Origin: Vibrio bathopelagicus
GTDB lineage: Bacteria; Pseudomonadota; Gammaproteobacteria; Enterobacterales; Vibrionaceae
Length of the DNA: 64,000 nucleotides
Assembly (NCBI RefSeq): GCF_014879975.1
Contig: NZ_CP062501.1
Span: 124,001-188,000, forward strand
Reading direction: 5' to 3'
Part shown: piece after piece, positions 34,996-44,704 of the stretch
Numbering within the stretch: position 1 is the stretch's first letter
Layout: every line of letters begins with the position of its first letter
Notes under the pieces: generated by a model
Seen by the model: the letters and a program-made list of their open reading frames with translations, nothing else
Told to the model about the DNA's origin: nothing
Database searches by the model: none
Position numbers and translations under genes: made by a program

Positions 34996-37110
34996 CTAGC
35001 TTGCTGCTCTTACTCGACCTTGCTTAAGATCAGACAGAACCTGTGCTTTTGGACCGTCGGCAATAATGCTGCCTTTCTCCATCACAATCACTCGATCAAC
35101 AATGTCTAGCATCGAAGTCTTGTGCGTGATCAGAATTAGCGTCTCGCTAGGCAACAGTTGGCTAAGCTGATGCTTGATGTGCATTTCAGAACGGTTATCC
35201 ATGGCACTGGTTGGTTCATCCATCAATAGCACTGGTGGACGACCTAGGAAGGCTCTAGCAATCGCGATCGCCTGACGTTGACCACCCGATAGTAAACCAC
35301 CCCCTTCACCGACTTGGCGCTCTAAGCCCGCTGGATCTTGCTGAGTGAAAGCAGTAACGCCTGCGCGGTTAGCGGCATCCATAACATCGCGGTCATCGAC
35401 CAATGGACGACCTAATGTGATGTTGTCTCTCACTGAACCGTAGAACAAGTTACTGTCTTGCGGTACACAGCCTATATTGCGTCGTACGTCGACATGGTGA
35501 AGTTGCTCCATGTCGGTGTCATCAATACGTACATGACCTTCTGTGGGCTTGTAGAGGCCCATTATCAAGCGTTCTAATGTCGTTTTACCTGAACCAATAC
35601 GGCCGATAATCGCCACTTTTTCACCTGGTGTAATTGTTAGGCTCAAATCTCTGACTGATGCGACCGGAGAATCAGGGTAATGGAAGGTTACTTTATCCAG
35701 TGCAATGCGACCTTGGATGATCGGGCGGTGGATATAACGCTTTCCTTCTTCCTGCTCGTCAGGCATCGACATCACTTGTTCGATTAAGGTCATCGAAGAT
35801 TTTGCCTGATTGTAACGCGTCGAAAGCAATGACAGTTGAACAAGAGGTCCAATCGCACGACCACTCAACATGGTTGCAGCAATCAAGCCACCCATCGTAA
35901 GTTCGCCCTCAGCAATCAAATACACGCCAAAAATGATCATACCGACGTTGGTACTTTGCTGAACAAAACCTGCGGTGTTTTGGATGCTGTCAGTAATGCG
36001 ACGACTTTTGATGTTCCAATTCGCCATATGCGCTACCGCTTCTTCCCAACGAAATTGGAATTGGCTTTGAGCGCTGAAAAGTTTAACGGTTTCTAAACCT
36101 GCCAGACTCTCAATTAAGTTCGCGTATTTCTGAGAAGCGAGGCGTGAACCTTCTTCAATGGTTCGACGTAGCGGGCCTTGGATTAACAATGCATAGATGA
36201 TCAGAACGACAACACCGACCACAGGAACAAACACCAGATTCCCTGCCATTAACCAAATTAGAGCCAGGAACATTAGGGCAAATGGTAAATCGATTAACGA
36301 GCCAATCGTCGCAGAGGTAAAGAACTCACGAATCGATTCGAATTCTTGGAGGTTTTTCGCAAAAGCACCTACTGATGCTGGTTTTGCTTCCATACGAATC
36401 CCGAGTACTTTGCTGAAAAGTTTGGATGAAATCAGAATGTCCGACTTTTTACCCGCGACATCAATAAAGTAGCTTCTCATCAATTTCAAAAGCAGATCGA
36501 AAAGGAAGACAACGAAGATCCCGCTCGCCAACACCCATAAGGTTTCAAACGCGAGGTTGGGTACTACTTTGTCGTACACCAATCGAGTAAACATCGGTGC
36601 CGCGATGGCGAAGATATTGATCAAGATGGATGCGATCAGCACGTCTCGATAGATGTTCTTCGATTCCCAAATCGTGCTCCAGAACCAGTGACCTTGACGT
36701 GTTTTTAGAATCTCAGGTGAGCGTTCATCGTAACGAAACTGTTTTTTGACCAAGAAATAGCGGCCAATAAACTGTTCTTTCAGTTCATCGACTGGAATGA
36801 CGATCGGTACCATTCCGCTTTCCGCGGTGATGATCTCTGCTTCTTGTTTTTCTAAATCGATACTATTAAGAACACATGCCTCGCCCTGCTTGAGAAGTAA
36901 AACAGCAGGTAAAATAAGATGAGGGATGCTTTCTAAGTCGGAACGGTTTTCTTTCGCCACTAATCCCGCACGCTCAGCAGAGCGAGGGAATAGGAAAGGG
37001 GTCAGCTTTCCATCGGATAGTGGCAGCCCATTGATCAACGCTTCGGGCGAGTTAGCTAACCCGTAATATCGGCTAACGTAGATCAGTGAGTTCAATAGTG
37101 GATCTTGCAT
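34996..37110 (-). CDS. lapB: type I secretion ATPase/permease LapB
   Basis: A 704-residue inner-membrane exporter of the RTX/adhesin type. Residues 1-130 form a C39-peptidase-like domain in which the expected catalytic Cys is replaced (SLIYVSRYYGL), so it binds but does not cleave the substrate. About five to six membrane helices span 155-420. The ATPase has Walker A IIGRIGSGKTT near 500, signature LLSGGQRQ near 610 and Walker B VLLMDEPTSAMD near 630. With LapC and an outer-membrane TolC-type protein encoded elsewhere, it exports a giant adhesin. It is the last gene of the lapC-lapG-lapD-lapB order. Confidence 0.9.
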   Translation of the reverse strand: MQDPLLNSLIYVSRYYGLANSPEALINGLPLSDGKLTPFLFPRSAERAGLVAKENRSDLESIPHLILPAVLLLKQGEACVLNSIDLEKQEAEIITAESGMVPIVIPVDELKEQFIGRYFLVKKQFRYDERSPEILKTRQGHWFWSTIWESKNIYRDVLIASILINIFAIAAPMFTRLVYDKVVPNLAFETLWVLASGIFVVFLFDLLLKLMRSYFIDVAGKKSDILISSKLFSKVLGIRMEAKPASVGAFAKNLQEFESIREFFTSATIGSLIDLPFALMFLALIWLMAGNLVFVPVVGVVVLIIYALLIQGPLRRTIEEGSRLASQKYANLIESLAGLETVKLFSAQSQFQFRWEEAVAHMANWNIKSRRITDSIQNTAGFVQQSTNVGMIIFGVYLIAEGELTMGGLIAATMLSGRAIGPLVQLSLLSTRYNQAKSSMTLIEQVMSMPDEQEEGKRYIHRPIIQGRIALDKVTFHYPDSPVASVRDLSLTITPGEKVAIIGRIGSGKTTLERLIMGLYKPTEGHVRIDDTDMEQLHHVDVRRNIGCVPQDSNLFYGSVRDNITLGRPLVDDRDVMDAANRAGVTAFTQQDPAGLERQVGEGGGLLSGGQRQAIAIARAFLGRPPVLLMDEPTSAMDNRSEMHIKHQLSQLLPSETLILITHKTSMLDIVDRVIVMEKGSIIADGPKAQVLSDLKQGRVRAAS

Positions 37111-37127
37111 GCGATATAACCTTACAA

Positions 37128-39038
37128 CTATTTATCAACAATGAAGCCTTGGAACACTTCTACGTAGTTATCAGACAAAATATCAAGCTGAGTCTGAGTT
37201 TCAATTCGTGACGCAATGGTAGTCACGCCAAGGTTATGAGCCGTTCTTGAGATTGACGTTAATGTGAATTTTTGTTTTTCATCATCAAGGTTATGAGTAA
37301 ACAGATAATCCAGCTTCACATAGCTCGGGCGGTATTCGTTGATGTAATCCAATGATTGGAAGTTACGTCCGTAGTTGTCGACACCGAACACTGCGTCAGC
37401 GTTGCGAATGGTGTTACACAGCAGCGCGGTGTAGTGCGGAACATTGATAAAACAGTTTTCTGGAATCTCAAAGTGGAGTAGGTGAGCGATTGAGGTATTT
37501 TGCTCAAGGGTTTTACCAATCCAACGGATGAAACTTGGCTGAGAAATACTGCTTGGTGAGATATTGATAGCAACAGGGCTCGTTACTTCTTTTGCATTTA
37601 GTTTTTCAATCATCTTCTCGATAACGTATTGGTCGAGAATATGGCTCATTTCAAGCTGCTCTAATGCGTACAGGTATTGGTTAGCACCGTAACGAACACC
37701 GTCTTTCTCAATCGCAGAGAACACCTCTTGGTGATACGTTTTGCCAAAGGCATTGTTTGCAGCCTGAAGACGGAACGTGATTAGGTCGTTGATGATCGCT
37801 TCTTCAACCAACATACGCCATTGTTGTTTACCCATCACAGCGCCATGATCGTCGGCTGTTACGTAGCCATAATTAAGTTCACGGTTCGCTTTGGCACTTG
37901 AGAGAGCGTTATCCACCAGCGACATGATTTCAGTACTGGTTTTACGTTTGTTGCTGTATGTGACACCAAGCGCAATGTGTGGATTCGCCATACCGGTTGG
38001 ATCTGAACCTAGGTTTTGGATGCAGTTTACAATGCTGCTTGCGACGAGTTTAAGTTCGCTCTCATCAATGTTTGGCATAATGAAGCCAAACTCGTCACTC
38101 GAAATACGAGCAATGGTGATATCTGGTGATGAAATTGACGCCTGTAACTGTTCAGCCAGTTGGTGAACTAAGGCATCGCCTTCTTGGTAGCCTTTTTCAT
38201 CGTACTCTTCACTAATAAATTCGGCTTTTAGTACCGCTAAACCACCTAAACTTGACTCTTCTAACCACTGAGTTAACTGAGACATGTAGTAAGCACGGTT
38301 ACCCAATTGTGATACCGGATCAATATAAGCGCGTTCACGTAGCTTCTGAGCTTCTTTGGCTTGGTTTTTAAACGCCAATTCAACTTGAGTAGACATGTGG
38401 TTAATACCATCAACCACTAAGATCAAATCTTTTGTTTTCGGACGAACCAGTGGTTCACCAAACTGATTCTTGGCGATCTGATCCATTTTGGTAATGATCA
38501 ATGAGAGAGGACGCAGTGCACGTTTAAGGATCCATGAGATAGAGATCAAACCCAATAAGAAGATCGATCCAAAGATGGTCAGTAAGCGGGTAAATGCTTG
38601 CCATAGTTGGTCATAAGCAGGACCTGGGTGACTCACGATCTCAACTTCTGCCAGTTGCATCCAGCCACTGGTGATTACGCGGCGGTCATGAACAGGTTCA
38701 AATAGATTTAAACTCGTAAACCATTCCGGCACTCCCGTGGACTTCACAGGGTAAGAGCGAAGAATATCGTCTCCGGTGTCTAGAAAAATCAATCGAACGA
38801 CGGAGTAAGAACTGCCATCAAACAGGGCGTTGATAACAGACTCTACTGCCACCTTGTCCTTTTCTTCTAGGTAAGGGGCGAGAGCCAGTCCAACAGTATT
38901 AATGGTATTACTTACCTCAGAGCGTTGCTGCTCCTCTAAGTATCCACGGGTGGTATTGAATTCGATCATAAAAACTGACGTCATCAGCAGTATGAACACC
39001 GCAACCATCCCGACCACAAGCTGTTTATATAAAGTCAT
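37128..39038 (-). CDS. lapD: c-di-GMP receptor LapD (degenerate GGDEF-EAL)
   Basis: A 636-residue inner-membrane protein: helix 1 at about 8-25, periplasmic LapD/MoxY domain to about 150, helix 2 near 150-170, HAMP to about 230, then GGDEF-like and EAL-like domains. The GGDEF motif reads SSDEF and the EAL position reads EVF, while the DDFG loop reads VDNYG. It should therefore neither make nor degrade c-di-GMP but bind it through the EAL fold. In Pseudomonas, c-di-GMP-bound LapD holds the protease LapG away from the surface adhesin. It lies directly downstream of lapG, supporting the pairing. Confidence 0.92.
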   Translation of the reverse strand: MTLYKQLVVGMVAVFILLMTSVFMIEFNTTRGYLEEQQRSEVSNTINTVGLALAPYLEEKDKVAVESVINALFDGSSYSVVRLIFLDTGDDILRSYPVKSTGVPEWFTSLNLFEPVHDRRVITSGWMQLAEVEIVSHPGPAYDQLWQAFTRLLTIFGSIFLLGLISISWILKRALRPLSLIITKMDQIAKNQFGEPLVRPKTKDLILVVDGINHMSTQVELAFKNQAKEAQKLRERAYIDPVSQLGNRAYYMSQLTQWLEESSLGGLAVLKAEFISEEYDEKGYQEGDALVHQLAEQLQASISSPDITIARISSDEFGFIMPNIDESELKLVASSIVNCIQNLGSDPTGMANPHIALGVTYSNKRKTSTEIMSLVDNALSSAKANRELNYGYVTADDHGAVMGKQQWRMLVEEAIINDLITFRLQAANNAFGKTYHQEVFSAIEKDGVRYGANQYLYALEQLEMSHILDQYVIEKMIEKLNAKEVTSPVAINISPSSISQPSFIRWIGKTLEQNTSIAHLLHFEIPENCFINVPHYTALLCNTIRNADAVFGVDNYGRNFQSLDYINEYRPSYVKLDYLFTHNLDDEKQKFTLTSISRTAHNLGVTTIASRIETQTQLDILSDNYVEVFQGFIVDK

Positions 39039-39043
39039 TGTAC

Positions 39044-39742
39044 CTACTCATCGTAATTGATAATGGGTTTGTTTAATTTTAGAGAGCGCTCACGAGAACG
39101 TAAGTCGTTCCATAAGCTCAATCTTGAAGATTTCCCTGCTAGCTTACCGCTGCCTGCTGCCGACTTGATTAACCAAAGGTTTTTACCATTGAAACTGTAA
39201 ATTGGTCGCAGATCGCCGCGCTTGGAACCGCGTTTTATCTCAGGGTTTAAGTTGTCCAAAATTAGTGGTTCTGCACTTGGTTTCGAGTAGTACGCTAACA
39301 CCATATGGAATTGGTTTAACTCGAGTGCTTTTACATACACCAATCTTAATTTTTTGTCTGGCACGCCCAGTTCGAGTAAAGAGAAGTACTTCGCGATGGT
39401 GAAATCTTCACAGTCACCCGCGTTACTGCCTAAGAACTCCAGTGGTGTTGCCCAGTAATCGTTCTTTCCCCAAAGTATGCTGTCATCGACAAAGTACATT
39501 TGGTTGAAGAATTGATTAATGGATTCGAGTTTTTCCCTTTCACTCAATCCACCATAGGTCGCAATATTTGAGCGCCATGTGGTGACTCGCTTAGCGGCTC
39601 TCTCTCCATAGGTTTCGGATACAGCATCAATCCAACGTTGGTCACTCTTATTGAGTGCCGAAGAAGTAAAAGAGGTGAGGACCAACAGCAAAAGCGAGAG
39701 CCGAGATTTCATAGCCTTCGCTCTTGGGGTTGGATTGCGCAT
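39044..39742 (-). CDS. lapG: periplasmic adhesin-releasing cysteine protease LapG
   Basis: A 232-residue transglutaminase-like cysteine protease (BTLCP/DUF920). A signal sequence, MKSRLSLLLLVLTSFTSSAL, starts at residue 11. The catalytic triad is visible as Cys in NAGDCEDFT, His in NQFHMVLAYY and Asp in LILDNLNPE. The conserved SILWGKNDYWATP segment precedes it. LapG cleaves an N-terminal TAAG-type site of the giant adhesin when LapD is free of c-di-GMP, causing biofilm dispersal. The start could also be the ATG at 39712; neither has a good ribosome binding site. Confidence 0.92.
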   Translation of the reverse strand: MRNPTPRAKAMKSRLSLLLLVLTSFTSSALNKSDQRWIDAVSETYGERAAKRVTTWRSNIATYGGLSEREKLESINQFFNQMYFVDDSILWGKNDYWATPLEFLGSNAGDCEDFTIAKYFSLLELGVPDKKLRLVYVKALELNQFHMVLAYYSKPSAEPLILDNLNPEIKRGSKRGDLRPIYSFNGKNLWLIKSAAGSGKLAGKSSRLSLWNDLRSRERSLKLNKPIINYDE

Positions 39743-39771
39743 TGAATCGCAGTGTTAAGCATCAAGCGTCC

Positions 39772-41163
39772 TTACTCTTTCAGCGCATTGTTCTGAGCGC
39801 TAAGTATTGGTTTCAACATGTACTCAAGAACGGTTCTCTTACCTGTGATGATATCCACTGAAGCCGTCATACCTGGAATGATCGGCAACTCTTCGTTTTG
39901 TCCAAAATTGTGCTTTTCGGTGCGAACACGCACGATGTAGAAGCTGTTGCCTTCTTCATCTTGAGTGGTATCGGCACTGATGTGCTCTAACACGCCTTCT
40001 AGACCGCCGTATTTAGTGAAGTCATAGGCACTAAATTTAACGATGGCAGTCAATTCTGGACGTAGGAAAGCGATATCTTGCGGGGCGATTTTCGCTTCAA
40101 CCAATAGAGAGTCTTCTGTCGGTACAATCTCAACGATGTCCATACCCGGTTGGATAACACCACCGACGGTATTTATACCAAGTGTTTTAACGGTGCCGGT
40201 TACTGGAGAAACCACCACAGTACGGTTTACTCGGTCTTCAAGGCCGACTGCGGATTCTGTTAATGCAGAAAGTTTGTCTTGTGCTTGGTTGAGCTTTTCT
40301 TGTTGCTCTGAGCGGAAGTTCAACGCGGCATCAATACGGCTGAGCATGGATTCTTTAATGGCAGAACGTAGAAGAGGAACTTTGAGCTCACTTGAGGTCA
40401 TTTCTCGGCGAGTGTCGTTAACTTGTCTTTGCAGCTTAAGTAATTCAATTCTTGGTACCACGCCTTCGTCCGCAAGCGGTTTGGTAATGTCCAGTTCTTG
40501 GCGTGCAAATTGGTAGCTCTGTTTTAGGTTACGAACACGCGCTTTAATCTCAATTAGGTCTTGTTGTTTCTGTTCAACCTGTTGATCAAAAACAGAAAGT
40601 TGGTTTTTAAGGTTATTCAGATCTTGACGATATTCTGCTTTCTGGCGATTCACCAATTTTGGTTGAAGCTCGTAGAATTTTGGAGGGAAGGCCAGTTTAC
40701 CGTAGTCGAGTAAGACACTTTTTTTCCACTCTGCTACAGAGAACTCTTCGTCGATAACAACACTGGTTAATGAGGCTGAAAGCATCAATACGTTGGCGGT
40801 TAAGTTGGCAACTTGCTGTTCGCGTTCTCGGAAGTCGGAACGAAAACGAGTGTCATCGATCAACAGTAGTTGCTGACCTTTTTGAACTCGTTGGCCTTCT
40901 CTAACCAATATCTCTTTGACTAAGCCACCCTCAAGGTTTTGAACCACTTGGATTTGAGAGGAAGGGATGACCTTGCCTTGGCCTACGGTGACTTTGTCTA
41001 TTTCAGCCCAATTCGCCCATGCAATAGCAGCAACAAAAAACAGAATGATTACCCACAACATTATACGCGCGCTGGTTGGCGTATTGAGTAGCAGTGCCGC
41101 TGTTTTATCATCGACGTACTCAAGTTCGGTATCGTTCAATTTGCTGAAATTTTTCTGACTCAT
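39772..41163 (-). CDS. lapC: type I secretion membrane-fusion protein LapC (HlyD family)
   Basis: A 463-residue HlyD-type adaptor. One transmembrane helix lies near residues 33-52 (ARIMLWVIILFFVAAIAWANW). Next come the first lipoyl half (GKVIPSSQIQVVQNLEGGLVKEILV), a long coiled-coil hairpin (about 110-310), the second lipoyl half (RTVVVSPVTGTVKTL) and a beta-barrel domain ending in PGMTASVDIITGKRTVLEYMLKP, the HlyD signature. It links LapB to the outer-membrane channel. It is the first gene of the operon, 112 bp behind the upstream regulator gene on the same strand. Confidence 0.93.
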   Translation of the reverse strand: MSQKNFSKLNDTELEYVDDKTAALLLNTPTSARIMLWVIILFFVAAIAWANWAEIDKVTVGQGKVIPSSQIQVVQNLEGGLVKEILVREGQRVQKGQQLLLIDDTRFRSDFREREQQVANLTANVLMLSASLTSVVIDEEFSVAEWKKSVLLDYGKLAFPPKFYELQPKLVNRQKAEYRQDLNNLKNQLSVFDQQVEQKQQDLIEIKARVRNLKQSYQFARQELDITKPLADEGVVPRIELLKLQRQVNDTRREMTSSELKVPLLRSAIKESMLSRIDAALNFRSEQQEKLNQAQDKLSALTESAVGLEDRVNRTVVVSPVTGTVKTLGINTVGGVIQPGMDIVEIVPTEDSLLVEAKIAPQDIAFLRPELTAIVKFSAYDFTKYGGLEGVLEHISADTTQDEEGNSFYIVRVRTEKHNFGQNEELPIIPGMTASVDIITGKRTVLEYMLKPILSAQNNALKE

Positions 41164-41275
41164 AACAGTCCTTGTGTGCTGAATAAAGGTGCAAGCCTAT
41201 TGAGTGTATTCTTAGTTCTAAGAAATGTTAAGAATTTGTTCGTTTAAATCTTTGAATTTATATAATTTTTAAGAG

Positions 41276-42598
41276 TTATCGGTTTTTGAAATCTGTCTTA
41301 TCGAGTTGGTGTTTCCTCAGCTTGTCATACAACGTCTTTCGAGAGACTTGGAGCTCTTGTTGCACCTCTTTCAATCGCCCTTGATGGCGATGTAACGCCT
41401 CGATTAAGATTATTTGTTCAAAGCTATCAGTACGTTGGCTTAATGATTGTTGCTGCTCTTCAAGGCTCATATCACGCTGGTTTTTGTCGTTTTGCTCATT
41501 ATCGTCACTGTCGAGAGATGGTTGCTTTACTTGAGTCAGCACTCTGAGCTCAGCATGTTGGCGCAGCTGTCGAATGTTTTCGCTCCAATGGGTTGCGATC
41601 AACCGCTGAATCTCTTTTTCTGTGATAACGGGCGGCGGTAACTGATATCGACTGGCTGCACCACGAGCAAAATGCTTGAACAAAGAGCCAATATCTTCCG
41701 TTCTTTGCGCCAAGGGTAGTAAATTAAATCGGCGCAGTTCACCTGTAATTGTAGTAGGAACTACTGTAGTTGCGATAATGATACAAGTTGCATTGGTCTT
41801 GCATGAGTTTTCACGAAGTAAAGTGGGTTTTAGAGCCGCTAACCATAACCATTGTTCTGACGTTAATGCTTCTGTTTCATGGATATAAAGTGTTCCGCCC
41901 TGATGTTTTAGGAATAATTGCAGAACAAACTGATCAAACGTAGCTTGGTCATTGCGTGGCAAATTGAATGCTGCGACAGGACAAAGCTCAGCAGTTTGAT
42001 GGCTGTGTAAATCGTGCGTGTACTGGGCTGTGATTCTTTTTCCTGTTCCTAAATCCCCAACAAACAACAATAGCGGGTTGGCTTTGGTATCTAAGGTGAT
42101 TAATTCCCGACGTAGGGTTTGCATCGAAGGAGATTGCCCGATCAGTTTTGGCCCCACTTGATTTTGCATCGCCAGTTCTTTTCTCAGCAGGTTGTTCTCT
42201 TCAACTAGGGCCAGTTTGTCAGCTGCTTTTTTTACTGCTGTGAGTAAAGCATCGACAACAAATGGCTTCTCTAAGAAGTCGTAAGCGCCAGATTTCATCG
42301 CTGATACGGCGGTCTGCACATCACCATGTCCGGTGAGCACAATCACTTGAAAATGGGGATTATGGCTGAGCAACTGTTGCGTAAGTTGAATACCATCCAT
42401 CACTGGCATGTGAATATCGGTGATCACAATTCCGGCTTGAGCAACGTTGATCTTCTTCAGTGCCTCAATGGCATTGGGAAAGCAGACAATATCGATGCCT
42501 TCAATAAGCATGGCTTGTTCTACTGAGTCTCGAATTGCTGGCTCATCGTCAACAAAATAGAGTTTGGGCATAGATTGCAAAAGCGGTGTCCTTAGCAT
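41276..42598 (-). CDS. DctD-like response regulator with degenerate AAA+ domain
   Basis: A 440-residue NtrC-family regulator. The receiver has phospho-acceptor Asp in VITDIHMPVMDG near residue 60 and a C-terminal Fis-type HTH (LKEVQQELQVSRKTLYDKLRKH) near 410. The AAA+ domain is degenerate: Walker A is GDLGTGKRI, the GAFTGA loop that contacts sigma-54 is missing, and the Walker B region reads GGTLYIHETEAL instead of GGTLFLDEI. So it probably acts as a DNA-binding regulator without sigma-54 remodelling. An alternative start at 42571 (MPKLYFVDDE) fits the receiver edge better. It is paired with the kinase immediately upstream. Confidence 0.85.
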   Translation of the reverse strand: MLRTPLLQSMPKLYFVDDEPAIRDSVEQAMLIEGIDIVCFPNAIEALKKINVAQAGIVITDIHMPVMDGIQLTQQLLSHNPHFQVIVLTGHGDVQTAVSAMKSGAYDFLEKPFVVDALLTAVKKAADKLALVEENNLLRKELAMQNQVGPKLIGQSPSMQTLRRELITLDTKANPLLLFVGDLGTGKRITAQYTHDLHSHQTAELCPVAAFNLPRNDQATFDQFVLQLFLKHQGGTLYIHETEALTSEQWLWLAALKPTLLRENSCKTNATCIIIATTVVPTTITGELRRFNLLPLAQRTEDIGSLFKHFARGAASRYQLPPPVITEKEIQRLIATHWSENIRQLRQHAELRVLTQVKQPSLDSDDNEQNDKNQRDMSLEEQQQSLSQRTDSFEQIILIEALHRHQGRLKEVQQELQVSRKTLYDKLRKHQLDKTDFKNR

Positions 42599-42636
42599 TT
42601 ACAGTTAAATAAAATTTTCATAACAGGGGATTAGCC

Positions 42637-44538
42637 CTAATTCTGATAAAGCGGAATATCGAGCGTGAACATCATTCCCGATGGTTGGTGCTGACTCGCA
42701 GTAATGGTGCCGTTATACGCTTCGATAATGCGTTTTGATATCGACAGCCCTAATCCTAAGCCTTCGGGTTTGGTGGTGAAAAATGGGTCGAACAGTTGAT
42801 TCAGCTTGTCGTCAGCCATTCCTATCCCGTTATCCCAAACCGTAATTTTGCAGGTATCGTTTTGCAATTGCCATTCGATTCCAATCTGCGGGCTCGCTTG
42901 GTGATCTAAAGATTGCTGCTCTATCGTTTGCTGTTGCAGATCTTGTTGCTGAAGTGCCTGCTGTTGAAGCGCTTGAGTGGCGTTGTGAATCAGATTCACT
43001 AACACTTGTTCGAGCTCGGTTGGGTGAATCGCGATATTGAGATCATCCGGTATGGTACTTAATCGGAGCGTGATGCCTTGCTTGATCATGACTGCGCTCA
43101 GAATACTGGTCGAGTTATTGACTGCTTGGTGCAGGTTGGCGACGTGATGTTCTTGTTTGGTGACCTTGCGAGTAAAGACTCTGAGCCGCGAGATGATGTC
43201 GGTAATGGTGCTGTTGAGACCAATCATTTTCTCAAGGTTGCTTTTAACCAGGTCTGAACGTTCCATCTCAAGCAGTTTAAGGCTGTTTTCACTGTAGGTT
43301 CTCAGCGCCGCAAGCGGTTGATTGATTTCGTGGTTGATGCTGGCTGATAACTCCCCAAGCACGGCTAGCTTGGCAGTTTGCGTCAGCTCTTGCTCTGTCT
43401 GCTTAAGCTTCAGCTGAGATTCTTGATATTGGTAGATCGTCTGTTGAAGTTGGTCGTTAGACTGCTTTAAATAGTGAGTTCGCTTATCAACGGTTTGCTC
43501 TAAGTTTTGGTTCAATTGTGTTAAGGCGACCTTCGCGAGATAAGTTTGACGCCAAGACCAAGCAATGAGCACGACTAAGCTGTAGATAACCAGAAAGGTG
43601 GCGTCTATCTGCAAGACTTTACGTAACTCGGCCTTGGTTTCTTTTAAGGCAACCACTTGGTATTGATTATTGCTGGTTGAGGCAGGGTAAAGCTTAAAGC
43701 TGCCTAACCTGTTGAGCTGATTCGTTGCCAGTTGTGTTTGATTGTTTGTCGACGGGTTGCTGCGGTTACTGTTAGTCACTGATGAAGCTTGAAAGGCGTC
43801 AATGATCGATATTTGGCTTTGACCGTATTGGCGGTTGCGCGCAATTTCTTGTTGTTGTGCTTGAGTTAAAGGCAGCAGTGACTGGTAAAGCCAGCCGTGT
43901 TGGCTAGAAAGAAAGACCACTTGGTTTGAATCGAGTACCACGATCTCAAAGTCATCGCTGGTGAGGATATTTTCAAGGTTTTCTAAACTGACTTTAACGG
44001 TAATGACCCCAACTATGTTGTCGGAGAGATACAGCGGTGACGATAAAAAGTACCCCCTGACATTTGAACGCGCACCAAGGGCGACATAATGGGTTTTATC
44101 GCCTTTAATAGCAGACGCAAAGTAGGGACGAAATGAGAAATTTTCACCTACAAAGGTACGCGGTTTTTGGTAGTTACTCGAGGCGACGACTGTGCCACTT
44201 TGATCATGAATGTAGATGGTGTCAGCTTGGCTCTGATTCGACCAATCAAACAGCAACCTATTGAGTTCCATAGTCGTGATTTTGTTTGATAGAGCTTTAT
44301 CATTAAAATATGAGAGCAAGCGTGGATCGTGGCTGAGTAAGTCAGGAATTTGTTTGAATTTTTCGAGTTCAGAATCGATTTGTAGATTGGCTTTGTTGGC
44401 TGCTTCATTAAGCTGCTGCGCGACGATTTTTTCTTGATACTGCACGGCCACAAAGTGGGTTGCACTCAGCCCTGCTATGCCTAACAACAATGAGAATAAA
44501 ACAAAGGGTGTTAGAAGGTTAGGCCGTTTTTTAGTCAC
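42637..44538 (-). CDS. DctB-like sensor histidine kinase
   Basis: A 633-residue kinase. Helix 1 lies near 10-30, and a large periplasmic dCache-type domain spans about 35-305 with the segment TIYIHDQSGTVVASSNY. A second helix lies near 310-330 and a coiled coil near 345-400. The H-box is ELSASINHEINQPLAALRTY near 405, identical in style to DctB, followed by the N-box LVNLIHNATQAL, G1 VWDNGIGM and G2 GLGLGLSISKRI. A Gln-rich insertion of about 20 residues sits between the N and G1 boxes. It is followed by its DctD-like partner 38 bp away. The DctB family senses C4-dicarboxylates, but no dicarboxylate transporter is nearby. Confidence 0.87.
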   Translation of the reverse strand: MTKKRPNLLTPFVLFSLLLGIAGLSATHFVAVQYQEKIVAQQLNEAANKANLQIDSELEKFKQIPDLLSHDPRLLSYFNDKALSNKITTMELNRLLFDWSNQSQADTIYIHDQSGTVVASSNYQKPRTFVGENFSFRPYFASAIKGDKTHYVALGARSNVRGYFLSSPLYLSDNIVGVITVKVSLENLENILTSDDFEIVVLDSNQVVFLSSQHGWLYQSLLPLTQAQQQEIARNRQYGQSQISIIDAFQASSVTNSNRSNPSTNNQTQLATNQLNRLGSFKLYPASTSNNQYQVVALKETKAELRKVLQIDATFLVIYSLVVLIAWSWRQTYLAKVALTQLNQNLEQTVDKRTHYLKQSNDQLQQTIYQYQESQLKLKQTEQELTQTAKLAVLGELSASINHEINQPLAALRTYSENSLKLLEMERSDLVKSNLEKMIGLNSTITDIISRLRVFTRKVTKQEHHVANLHQAVNNSTSILSAVMIKQGITLRLSTIPDDLNIAIHPTELEQVLVNLIHNATQALQQQALQQQDLQQQTIEQQSLDHQASPQIGIEWQLQNDTCKITVWDNGIGMADDKLNQLFDPFFTTKPEGLGLGLSISKRIIEAYNGTITASQHQPSGMMFTLDIPLYQN

Positions 44539-44704
44539 TGGTATCTCAGCTTATGATCCGTTTATATATAGACTATCAATATGATGGTTTGAGTACCGAG
44601 ATCTTGTTAACACCGAACGCTTTCTGTAAGACAAAACCACGGCTTAGACTTGTGTTTCAAAGGATTACAGCGCAGAATCACAAAAAATTAAAAGGAGCAA
44701 CGAA

